From Isoetes taiwanensis (lineage: Eukaryota; Streptophyta; Lycopodiopsida; Isoetales; Isoetaceae): DNA of 64,000 nucleotides. Made by a program: the position numbers and the translations under genes. The DNA is taken from contig JAJEKV010000001.1 in assembly GCA_021234155.1 (NCBI GenBank), positions 19,670,558 to 19,734,557 on the forward strand. The letters run 5' to 3'. Below, one piece after another: positions 49,601 to 61,900 of the stretch (its first letter is position 1; each line of letters starts with the position of its first letter). The notes under the pieces were generated by a model that was given only the letters and a program-made list of their open reading frames with translations, made no database searches and was not told where the DNA came from.

Positions 49601-52600
49601 GCCCAATTTTCAAATTTTCTGGAGAAGGTCTAGGTCAAAGGGTTAGCATTAGAACGGTCGGGCAGCCCGCTGGTGGCAACCGAAATGGCACCCTTCCCCA
49701 AGTCAAACGAGACCAGACCTTTGGTGGATCCCTCACAAGAGGGGGGGAGAGTCCGGACCCCAAGAGGCGGGATCCAAAAGTTCCCGAGGCAGCCCTTCCC
49801 CGGCAAAGCCCCCGGGGTCAGACGCTTAATGACCACCCTCCCGAGCCCGTTCCCCTATCCGACCGCTGATCCTCCCCGGCCAGGGCCCCTCTTCGAAGGC
49901 CCAAAAGATTCCAGATCGGTCCGGAGAACTTGTCAAACCGCTGGGCGCCCCGAGGTCTGGCCTTGTATAAACCGCAATGTTTTGTCGCTCGGGCACCGGG
50001 AGGCTCCGAATGGCAAATCGACCCCGCCAAATCGTCCGGAATGGCTGAAATTACCCTAGGGAGCAAGTTACAAGGTCGGTTTTGCAAAAGAAAGAAACAC
50101 TCACGCCTCCACGACAAAGATCCCGCATCCACATCCTAGGCCAATTGACTACGAAAGTGTGATGGAAGTGAGCTACTTTGGCGCTTCTTGGAGGTCGGGT
50201 GGTCTTCCTCGCCACGGAACTTGGTCCCTGTGGCAATGTCGACGCTCGAGTCCATTGGCAGAGCCAAATCGCGATTCCGAGAGGGGAGGTTGCCCGCCCG
50301 CCCCCCGTGGCCTTGGGGAGAGGAAATTCGGGCAAGCATCCCGGGATTTTAGGGTCCCCGCCTCAAGGCCAACACCCCCACTCCACGCCAAGTCACACGC
50401 AAGGTCCCTACCGAACCGACAAGGAGAGGGCCTCCAAACGAAACCCCGTGGGCTGCCGTGTTCTAGAAGGGTTTGCATTTTGGGGCCAAGACTTGGTCTG
50501 TTGCACTTGGGACCGGCCGAGAAGCCGCAACGGAGAATACGGAGCAAGGGGAACGGGACGGAGCGGAGTTTGGGCCTGTCCTCCTCCGATGTGGCAAGTA
50601 GAAGTCGGGGGGGCTTTTGCAGCTGGCAAGACATTCATAAATTCGCAATTAATGCATTGTACTAAAATAAATTCTGATTTTTTTGCCACCTGGATTCCTA
50701 ATTCATCTCCAAAGACACAGCCCAATTTTTCAAATTTTCGGAGAAGGTCTAGGTCAAAGGGTTAAGATTAGAATGGTCGGGCAGCCCGCTGCGGTGGCAA
50801 CCGAGCTGGCACCCTTCCCCAAGTCAAACGAGACCAGACCTGCAGTGGATCCCTCACAAGAGGGGAGAGTCCCGACCCCAAGAGGCGGGATCCAAAAGTT
50901 CCCGAGGCAGCCCTTCCCCGGCAAAGGCCCCGGGGGGTGACGCTAATGACCACCCTCCCGAGCCCGGTTCCCCTATCCGACCGCTGGATCCTCCGGTCCG
51001 GGCCCCTCTCGGGAAGGCCCAAAAGATTCCAGATCGGGTCCGGGAGAACTTGTCAAACCGCTGGGCGCCCCGAGGTCGGGCCTTGTATAAACCGCAGTTG
51101 TTTTGTCGCTCGGGCACCGGGAGGTTCGAATGGCAAATCGACCCCGCCAAATCGTCCGAATGGCGAAATTACCCTAGGGAGCAAGTTACAAGGTCGGTTT
51201 TGCAAAAGAAAGAAACACTCACGCCTCCACGACAAGAGATCCCGCATCCACATCCTAGGCCAATTGACTACGAGTGTGATGGAAGTGAGCTACTTTGGCG
51301 CTTTTGAGGTCGGGTGGTCTTCCGCCACGGAACTTGGTCCCTGTGGCAATGTCGACGCTTCGAGTCCATTGGCAGAGCCAAATCGCGATTCCCGAGAGGG
51401 GAGGTTGCCTCGGGCCCCGGCCCCCGTGGCCTTGGGGAGAGGGCGGGGCAAGCACTTCCGAGAAGGGGATTTTAGGGTCCCCGCCCCGGCAAGGCCAACA
51501 CCCCACTCCACGCCAAGTCACCACGCAAGGTCCCAGCTGAACCGGGACAAGGAGAGGGCTCCAAACGAACCCCCCGTGGGCTGCCGTGTTCTAGAAGGGT
51601 TTTGCTTTTGGGGCCAAGACTTGGTCTGCTGCACTTGGGACTCCGCCGAGAAGCCGCACCGAGAATACGGAGCAAGGGGAACCGAGGAGCGGAGTTTGGG
51701 CCTGTCCTCCTCCGATGTGGCAAGTAGAAGTCGGGGGGCGCTTTTGCTGGCAAGACATTCATAAATTCGCAATTAATGCATTGTACTTAAAATAAATTAT
51801 GATTTTTTGCCACCGGATTCCTAATTCATCTCCAAAGACATGCCCCAATTTTCGAAATTTTCTGAGAAGGTCTAGGTCAAAGGGTTAGCATTAGAATGGC
51901 CGGGGCAGCCCCGCTGGTGGCAACCGAAGCTGGCACCCTTCCCCCAAGTCAAACGAGACCAGACCTTGCAGGATCCTCACAAGAGGGGGAGAGTCCTGAC
52001 CCCAAGAGGCGGGATCCAAAAGTTCCCGAGGCAGCCCTTTCCCGGGCAAGCCCCCGGGGGCTGACGCTAATGACCACCCTCCCGAGCCCTGGCCCCTATC
52101 CGACCGCTGATCCTCCCGGCCGTGGCCCCCTTCGAAGGCCCAAAAGATTCCAGATCGGTCCGGGAGAACTTGTCAAACCGCGGGCGCCCCGAGGCCTGGC
52201 CTTGTATAAACCGCAATGTTTTGTCGTCGGGCACCGGGAGGTTCGGAATGGCAAATCGACCCCGCCAAATCGTCCGAATGTGAAATTACATCCTAGGGAG
52301 CAAGTTACAAGGTCGGTTTTGCAAAAGAAAAAAACACTCACGCCTCCACGACAAAGATCCCGCATCCACATCCTAGGCCAATTGACTACGAGTGTGATGG
52401 AAGTGAGCTACTTTGGCGCTTCTTGGAGGTCGGGTGGTCTTCTGCCACGGAACTTGGTCCCCGTGGCAATGTCGACGCTCGAGTCCATTGGCAGAGCCAA
52501 ATCGCGATTCCGAGAGGGGAGGTTGCTCGGGTCCGGCCCCCGTGGCCTTGGGGAGAGGAAATTCGGGGCAAGCAGATTCGGGGATTTTAGGTCCCCGCAA

Positions 52601-52983
52601 GCATCAACACCCCCACTCCACGCCAAGTCACGGCGCAAGGCCCCAGCCGAACTGACAAGGAGAGGGCCTTCAAACGAAAACCCCGTGGGCTGTGTGTTCT
52701 AGAAGGGTTTATGCTTTGGGGGCCAAGACTTGGTCTCTGCTGCACTTGGGACCTGGCCGAGAAGCCGCAGCCGAGAATACGGAGCAAGGGGAACCGAAGG
52801 AGCGGAGTTTGGGCCTGTCCTCCTCCGATGTGGCAAGAAGAAGGAGGGGGGGCTTTTGCAAAGCTGGCAAGACATTCATAAATTGCAATTAATGCATTGT
52901 ACGAAAATAAATTATGATTTTTGCCACCGATTCCTAATTCATCTCCAAAGACACAGCCCAATTTTCGGAAATTTTCGGAGAAG

Positions 52984-55900
52984 GTCTAGGTCAAAGGGTT
53001 AGCATTAGAAGGGTCGGGCAGCCCGCTGGTGGCAACCGAGCCGGCACCCTTCCCCAAGTCAAACGAGACCAGGACCTTGCAGGATCCCTCACAAGAGGGG
53101 AGAGTCCTGGACCCCAAGAGGTGGGATCCAAAAGTTCCCGAGGCAGCTCTTCTCGGGCCAAGGCCCCGGGGGCAGACGCTAATGACCATCCTCCCGAGTC
53201 TTCCTCTCTATCCCACCGCTGGATCCTCCCCGCTCGTGGGCCCCTTCGAAGGCCCAAAAGATTCCAGACGGGTCCGGAGAACTTGTCAAAACCGCAAGGC
53301 CCCGAGGTCGGGCCTTGTATAAACCTAGCAGTTTTGTCGCTCGGGCACCGGGAGGTCTTGAATGGCAAATCGACCTGCCAAATCGTCCGGGAATTTAAAT
53401 TACCCTAGGGAGCAAGTTACAAGGTCGGTTTTGTAAAAAGAAAAGAAAACACTTCACGCCTCCACGACAAGAGATCCCGATCCACATCCCAGGCCAATTG
53501 ACTACGAAAGTGTGATGGAAGTGAGCTACTTTGGGCTTCGAGGTCGGGTGGTCTTTCGCCACTAACTTGGTCCCTGTGGCAATGTCGACGCTTCGAGTCC
53601 ATTGGCGTAGCCAAATCACGCATTCCGGCTGGGAGGTTGCCCGTCCGGCCCCTGCATTCGGGGAGAGGAAATTCGGGCAAGCACGGGATTTAGGGTCCCC
53701 GCCTGCAAGTCAACACCCCCACTCCACACTGTCACCAGCAAGGTCCCTACTGACCGAAGGAGGGCCTCCAAAACGAAACCCCGTGGGCTGCCAGTTCTAG
53801 AAGGGTTTGTGCTGGGGGCCGTAGACTTGGTCCAGCACTTGGGACCCGCCGAGAAGTTTGCCGAGAATACGAGCAAGGGAACTGACCGAGCGAGTTTGGG
53901 CCTATCCTCCTCCCCGGCGTAGCAAGTAGAAATGGGGGGGTGCTTTTGCAATGGCAAGACATTCATAAATTCGCAATTAATGCATTGTAATAAAAATAAA
54001 TTCTCATTTTTTGCCGCCTGGATTCCTAATTCATCTCCAAAGACAATACCTAATTCTTCGAAATTTTCGTGAGAAGGTCTAGGTCACAGGGTTATATTAG
54101 AACGACGGGGCAGCCCGCTGTGGCAACCGAGCTGGCACCTCCCCAAGTCAACGACCAGGACCTTGCAGTGATCCTCACAAGCAGTGGGGAGAGTCCCAAT
54201 CTCAAGAGGCGGATCCAAAAGTTCCCCAGGCAGCTCCTTCTCGGCAACAGCCCCCGGCCGCGACGCCACGACCACTCCTCCTGGTGCCCGGTTCTATCCA
54301 TCAAGTTGATCTCTTCCCGTCAGGCCCCTCTTCGAAGGCCCAAAGATTCCAGATCGGTCCGTGAGAACTTGTCAAACCGCTACGCCCCGGTGGCTCTGGC
54401 CTTGTATAAACCGCGCTTTTGTCGCTCGGCACCGAGGCTCCTAATGGCAACCTAATTCCCTGCCAACCGTCCGAATGGCTTAAATAGCCTAGGAGCAGTT
54501 ACAAGGTTGGTTTTGGTAAAGAAAGAAACACTCACTTCTTACCAAGAAGAGATCCCGCATCCTGGCCATCCTAGGCCAATTGACTACGCAGTGTGATGGA
54601 AGTGAGCTACTTTACGCTTGGAGGTCGCAGGTCTTCTCGCTACGGAATCCTGGTCCCCTAATGTCGACGCTTCTAGTCCATTGCGCAGCCAAATCGCCAT
54701 TCCTGAGAGGGAGGTTGCCCGGCCCGGCCCCGTGGCCTTGGGAGAGAAATTCGCGCGCCTCGGGATGAGGTCCTCGTCAAGGCCACACCCCACTCCACGC
54801 CAAGTCATCACGCTAAAGCGTCCCTACCACCCGGGACAAGGAGGGCCTCCAAAACGAAACCCCGTGGGCTGCCGTGTTCTAGAAGGGTTTGGCGCTAGAC
54901 CTAGACTTGGTCTCGCGTACTCGGGACTCCGCCGGTGGCCTAAAGGAGAATGCGGAGCAAGGGGAACCGGGACGGAGCGAGTTTGGGCCTGTCCTCCTCC
55001 CGATGTGGCAAGTAGAAGTCGTGGGGGCGCTTAAAGGCAAGACATTCACAAATTCGCACTAATGCATTGTACCTAAAATAAATTCTATTTTTGCCACCGA
55101 TTCCTAATTCATCTCCAGCACACGTTCCCTACCCTTTTGGAAATTTTCTGGGAGAAGGTCTAGGTCAAAGGGTTAGTATTAGAACGGCTCAAGCAGCCCA
55201 TTACAGGCAACCAGCCGCACCCTTCCCCAAGTCAAACGAGACCAGACCTTGCAGGATCCCTTCACAAGAGGGAGAGTCCTGACCCCAAGAGGCTGGGATC
55301 TAAAAGTTCTAGGCAGCCCTTCTCGCGCCACTCGGGCCGTGACGCCACGACCATCCTCCCGAGCTCCTCGTTCCTCTATCCACCGTTGATCTCCTGGGCC
55401 CTCGAAGGCCCAAAAGATTCCGTGACGGCCCGGGAGAACTTAATAAACCGGCCCCCGAGGTCGGGTCTTGTATAAACCGCAGTTGTTTTGTCGCTCGCAC
55501 GGAGTCTCCTAATGGCAAATCGACTCCTGCCTCGAATGGCTTAAATTACCCTAGGTAGCAAGTTACAAGGCCTGCTTTGCAAAAGAAAGAAACACCACGC
55601 CTCCACCAGCATCCCGCACCTACATCCTAGCCACCTGACTACGAGTATGATGGAAGGGAGTTACTTTACGCTTCTTGGAGGTCGGGTGGTCTTCGCCACT
55701 TTAATCCTGGTCCCTGTGGCAACAAGCCGACGCTTCATCCATTGGCGCAGCCAAATCACCATTCCGGCCGAGTGTTGCCCGCCCGCCCCCGTGGCCTTGG
55801 GAGAGGAAATTCAGCGCGCCTTCCTGATTTTAGGTCCCCAGCCTGGTGTCAACACCCCCACTCCACGCCAAGTCACAAGGTCCCTACTGACCGGCTAAGC

Positions 55901-58900
55901 GAGAGGGCCTCCTAAATGTAAACCCCAGGCTACAAAATTCTAGAAGGGTTTGCATTTTGGGGGCCAAGACTTGGTCTGTTGCACTTGGGACCTCACAGAA
56001 GCCGCAATGAGAATACGCAGCAGGAACTGACGAGTGAAGTTTGGGCCTGCCCTCCGATGGCAAGTAGAAGCTCTGGGGCGCTTTGCAAAGGGCAAGACAT
56101 TCACAACTTGGTAATTAATGCATTGTACCTAAAATAAATTCTGATTTTTTGCCACCGGATTCCTAATTTATTCCAAAGACACGTACCAATTTTCGAAATT
56201 TTCGAGAAGGTCTAGGTCAAAGGCTAGCATTAGAATCCACGTGTTCTTGCTGCAGGCAACCAGCCACCCTTCCTCAAGTCAAACGAGACCAGACCTGCGT
56301 GATCCTCACAGAGGAGAAACCGACCCCAAGAGTATGGGATCCAAAGTTCCCGAGGCAGCCCTTCCCGGCACAGCCCCCGGCCGCACGCCACGACCTCACC
56401 CTCCTGCTCCCCTTATCCGACCGCTGATTCTCCCACGTGGCCCCTCTTCGAAGGCCCAAAAAGATTCCTGATCGTCCGAGAACTTAATAAACCGCTACGG
56501 CCCCGGGAGGCCTGGGCCTTTGTATAAACCGCAGTTGTTTTGTCGCTCGCTATCGGGGAGGCTCCTAATGGCAAAACGCACTTCGCTAAATCGCCCGCAT
56601 GGCAAATACCTCGAGCAAGTTACAAGGCCGCTTTGCAAAGAAAGAAAACACCTACGCCCACTGCTAAAGATCCGCACCCACATCCTAGGCCAATTGACTA
56701 CGCAGTGTGATGGAAGTGAGCTACTTTGGCGCTTGGAGGTCGGGTGGTCTTCGCCATCGAATCCTAACCTCGTGGCAATGTCGACGCTTGAGTCCATTGG
56801 CGAGCTAAATCGCCATTCCTGAGTGGGAGAAGGTCTGGCCCGCCCCGGCCTTGGGAGAGGAAATTCGGCAAGCAGCCTCGGGATTTAGGGTCCCCGCTCA
56901 AGGCCAACACTCTACTCCACGCCGAAGTCACGGGCGAAGGTCCCAAACAATCTCGACAAGCGAGAGGGCTCAAATCTAAAACCCGTGGGCTGCCGTGTTC
57001 TAGAAGGGTTTATGCTTTGGGGCCAAGACTTGGTCTGTTGCACTTGGGACCTCAGAAGCCTGAAATGAGAATACCGAGCAAGGAACCGACGGAGCCGAGT
57101 TTGGGCCTAAGTCAGCACTTTTGCAAAGGCAAGACATTCACAAATTCAATTAATGCATTGTACGAAAATAAATTTCATTTTTTGCCAAATTGATTCTAAT
57201 TCATCTCCAAAGACAAATTCTTACCCCTTTTCAAATTTCTATAGCTGTCTAGGTCAAAGGGTTAGCATTAGAACGGCCGGCATGTAAGCAACCGAAATAA
57301 GTACCCTTCCCCAAATAAACGAGACCAGACCTTTGGCAGGATCCTCACAAGAGGGGAGAGTCCCGACCCCAAGAGGCTGATCCAAAGTTCCCCGAGGCGC
57401 CCTTTCCTCGCAAATACCCCCTCGGGCTGCACGCCATCGACCACCCTCCTGAGCCCGGCGTTCCCTATCCGACTGGATCCTTCCCATTAGGGCCCCTTCG
57501 AAGGCCCAAAAGATTCCAGATCGGGTCCTGAGAACTTGTCAAATCAAGCACAGCCCTGAGTACTCTGCCTTTGTATAAAACCGCAGCTTTTGTCGCTCGC
57601 ATCTGGGAGGCCTATGGCAAATTGACTCGCCAAATCGCCCTAATGGCTAAATAGCCTAGGAGCAAGTTACAAGGTTGGTTTTGCAAAAGAAAGAAACACT
57701 TCACTTCTACTAAGAAGAGATCTCACCTACATCCTAGGCCACCTGACTGTGGAAGTGAGCTACTTTGGCGCTTGGAGGTCGGTGGTCTTCCTCGCTAATG
57801 TAATCCTGGTCCTCGTGGCAATGTCGACGTTTGAGTCCATTGGCGAGCCAAATCGCGATTCCCGGAGGGGAGGTTGCCCGGCCCGGCCCCTGTGGCCTTG
57901 GGGAGAGGAAATTGTGGGCAAGCAGCCTCGGGATTTAGGGTCTCGGCCTGCATCAACACTTACCCATCGCCAAGTCACGCTAAGGTCCCATCAATCTCGG
58001 GACAAGGAGAGGGCCTCCAAACGAAACCCCGTGGGTTGCCGTGTTCTAGAAGGGTTTATGCTTGGGGGCCGTAGACTTGGTCTGTTGCACTTGGGACTCA
58101 CGAGAAGTCAGTAAATGAGAATGGCAAGGGAACCGACTTGAGCGAGTTTGGGCCCGCCCTCCTCCGGATGTGGCAAGTAGAGTCTGGGGCGCTATAAAGG
58201 GTACATTATTCAAATTCGCAATTAATGCATTTTCGTAACAAAATAAATTCGATTTTTTGCCACCGGATTCTAATTCATCTCCAAAGACACAGCCCAATTT
58301 TTGAAATTTTCTGAGAAGGTCTAGGTCAAAGGGTTAGCATTAGAACGTCAAGTGTACCCCATTGCAGGCAACCGAGCCGCACCCTTCCCCAAGTCAAACG
58401 AGACCAGACCTTGGCAGATCCCTCACAAGAGGAGAGTCCCACTCAAGAGGCGGATCTAAAAAGTTCTCGAGGCAGTTCTTTTCCGGGTACAAGCTTTCCC
58501 GAGGGTCGAGATTTCAATGACCATCCTCCCGAGCCCTCGGTTCCTCGGTCCGACCGCTTGGATCTCCGGCCGGGCCCTCTTCGAAGGCCCAAAAGATTCC
58601 GTATCGTCCGTGAATTCCCGCCAAACCGCTGGCGCCCCTTCCGGGAGGTCGTCTGCATAAAACCGCAGGTTTTGTCGCCTTCGCAACGGAGTTCTCCTAA
58701 TGGCAAATCGACCCGCCTGCACGGCAAAATTACAAGTTACAAGGTCGGCTTTGCAAAAAGAAAGAAACACCACGCCTCCACGCAGTATCCTCGCACTCCA
58801 CATCCTAGCCAATTGACTACGAAAAGGATGGAAGTGTATTACTTTTGGCGCTTCTTGGAGGTCGGGTGGTCTTCTCGCCACGGAACTTGGTCCTGTGGCA

Positions 58901-61900
58901 ATGTCGGATGCTTCGAGTCCATTAAGAGCTAAATCGCGATTCGGAGGTTGCCCGTCCGGCCCCTGTGGCCTTGGGAGAGGAAATGGGCAAGCAACCGGGA
59001 TTTAGGGTCCCGCCTCAAGGCCACCCCCACTCCACGCCAAGTCACCAAGAAGGTCCCGCCGACCGGCTGCGAGAGGGCCTGAAATGTAAACCCCGTGGGC
59101 TGCTGTGTTCTAGAAGGGTTTGCATTTTGGGGCCAAGACTTGGTCTGCTGTAATTTGGGACCTCAGCCGAAGCCGCAATGAGAATACGGAGCAAGGGGAA
59201 CCGACGAGCCGGAGTTTGGGCATGTCCTCTCCTCCCGGCGTGGCAAGTAGAAGCTCTGGGGCTGCAGCAGCAAGACATTCACAAATTCTACTAATGCATT
59301 GTACTAAAAATAAATTCTCCATTTTTACACCGATTCCTAATTCATCTCCAAAGACACGTTTCCAATTTTCAAATTTTCTGAGAGAAGGTCTAGGTCAGCA
59401 TAGCATTAGAATCTACGGGGCAGCTCCGCTGGGTGGCAACCGAGCCGCACCTTCCCCAGTCAAACGAGACCAGGACCTTTGCGTGATCCTCACAAGAGGG
59501 AGAGTCCCACCCCAAGAGGCTGGATCCAAAAGTTCCCAGGCAAAAATTCTTCCCCGCCCCCGGGCCGCGACGCCACGACCACTCCTCCTGAGCCCTGCTC
59601 CCCTATCCACCGCTGGATTCCTCCTGCAATAGCCCTCGAAGGCCCAAAAGATTCGATCGTCCCGGGAGAACTTGTCAAACCAAGGCCCCGAGGCCTGGCC
59701 TTGTATAAACCGCAAGGTTTTATCGTCGCACCGGGAGGCTCCCGAATGGCAAACGACCCCCGCCAAATCGGCCCGAATGGGAAAATTACCCTCGAGCAAG
59801 TTACAAGGTCGGGTTTTGCAAAAGAAAGAAGAAACACTTACGCCCATGGCAAGATCCCCACTCCACATCCTAGGCCAATTGACTACGAGTGTGATGGAAG
59901 TGATACTTTGGCGCTTGGAGGTCGGTGGTCTTCAGCCACGGAACTTGGTCCCTGTGGCAATGTCGACGTTTCCAGTCCATTGGCGAGCCAAATCAAGGAC
60001 CTCGAGTGGGGAGGTTGCCCGTCCGGCCCCCGTGTGGCCTTGGGAGAGGAAATTCGTGGCAAGCAAATTTCCTGGGGATTTAGGGCCCCAGTCAAGCCAA
60101 CACCCCACTCCACGCCAAGTCACCAAGGTCCCACCGACCCCGACAGGAGAGGGCCTCAAACGTAAACCCGTGGGCCGTGTTCTGGTAGAAGGGTTTGCGC
60201 GCTGGGGGCCAAGACTTGGTCCGCTGCACTTGGAACCTCGCAGAAGCCGCAATGAGTACCGAGCAAGGGACCGACCGAGCCGGAGTTTGGGCCTAAGTCG
60301 GGGCACTTTGCGCTGGCAAGACATTCACAAATTCGCTAATTAATGCATTGTACCTAAAATAAATTCCATTTTTGCCACTGGATTCCTAATTCATCTCCAA
60401 AGACACGTTCTTACCCTTTCAAATTTTCGGGAGAAGGTCTAGGCCAAAGGGTTAGCATTAGAACGGTCAAGAGTTCTTCCTCGGCAAGGCCCCCGGCCGT
60501 GACGCTACGACCACCCCTCCCGAGCCCTGCCCCTATCCGACCGCTGGATCCTCCTGCCGTAACTCTTCTGAAGGCCCAAAGATTCCAGATCGGTCCTGGG
60601 AGAATTGTCAAACCACAAGGCCCCGAGGTCTTGTATAAACCGCAAGAGCCTTTTGTCGTCACCGTGGGAGGCTCCTAATGGCAAATTTACCCCGCCAAAT
60701 CGCCCGAATGGGCGTAAATTAGCCTAGGAGCAAGTTACAAGGTTGGTTTTGCAAAGAAAGAAACACTTCACGCCTCTACTAAAGATCCCGCACCCACATC
60801 CTAGGCCAATTCGACTACGAAAGTGTGATGGAAGTGAGCTACTTTGGCTCTTGAGGTCGGGTGGTCTTCGCCACTAACTTGGTCCCTGTGGCAATGTCGA
60901 CGTTTAAGTCCATTGGCGAGCCAAATCGCGACCCCAGAGGGGAGGTCACGCCGGCCCGCCCCTGTGGCCTGGGAGAGGAAACGGGGCAAACAGCCCGGGG
61001 ATTTTAGGGTCCCCGCTCGGCATCAACACCCCACTTACGCTGTCGAATACAAGGTCCCTGGGCCGACTGACAAGGAGAGGGCTCTAAACGAACTTCAGGT
61101 TGCTGTGTTCTAGAAGGGCTTGCATTTTGGGGGCCTAGACTTGGTCTCATGTAACTTGGGACCCGGGCCGAGGAAGCCGCAGCTGAGAGGAATACCTGAG
61201 CAAGGGAACTGGACGGAGCGGAGTTTGGGCCCGCCCTCCTCCATGTGGCAAGTAGAAGCTCTGCGGCGCTTTGCGTTGGCAAGACATTCAAATTCGTAAT
61301 TAATGCACGTAAAAATAAATTCGATTTTTGCCACCGGATTCCTAATTCATCCCAAACACACCCACTTTCAAATTTTCGCAGAAGGTCTAGGTCAGCGGGT
61401 TAAGCATTAGAACGACGGGGCGTTCTCGCTGCGGGTAAACCTAGCCGCACCCTCCCCCTGTCAAACGACCAGACCTTCGGCAGTGGATCCCCCTCACAAG
61501 AGGGGAGAAACCGGACCCCAAGAGGCGGGATCCAAAAGTTCCCTGGTGGGCAGCCCCTTCGGCACTGGGTCCCCTGGGCCGCGACGCTTAATGAATTAAC
61601 ACCTCTCCCGAGTCTGCCTCTATCCACCGTTGATCCTCCTGGCCGTGGGCCCTCTTTCTGAAGGCCCAAAAGATTCCAGACGGCCCCGGGAGACCCTTTC
61701 ACCGGCTGGGCGTTCCTCAGGCTTCTGCCTTGTATAAACCGGCAGTAGCTTTTGTCGCCGCATCTGGGAGGTTCTAATATAAATTGACCCCCGCTAAATC
61801 ACCTAATACAAACAGCCTAGGGAGCAAGTTAAGGTTGGTTTTGCAAAAGAAAGAAACACTCACGCTCTCTACTACAGATCCCACCCACATCCTGTGAAAT

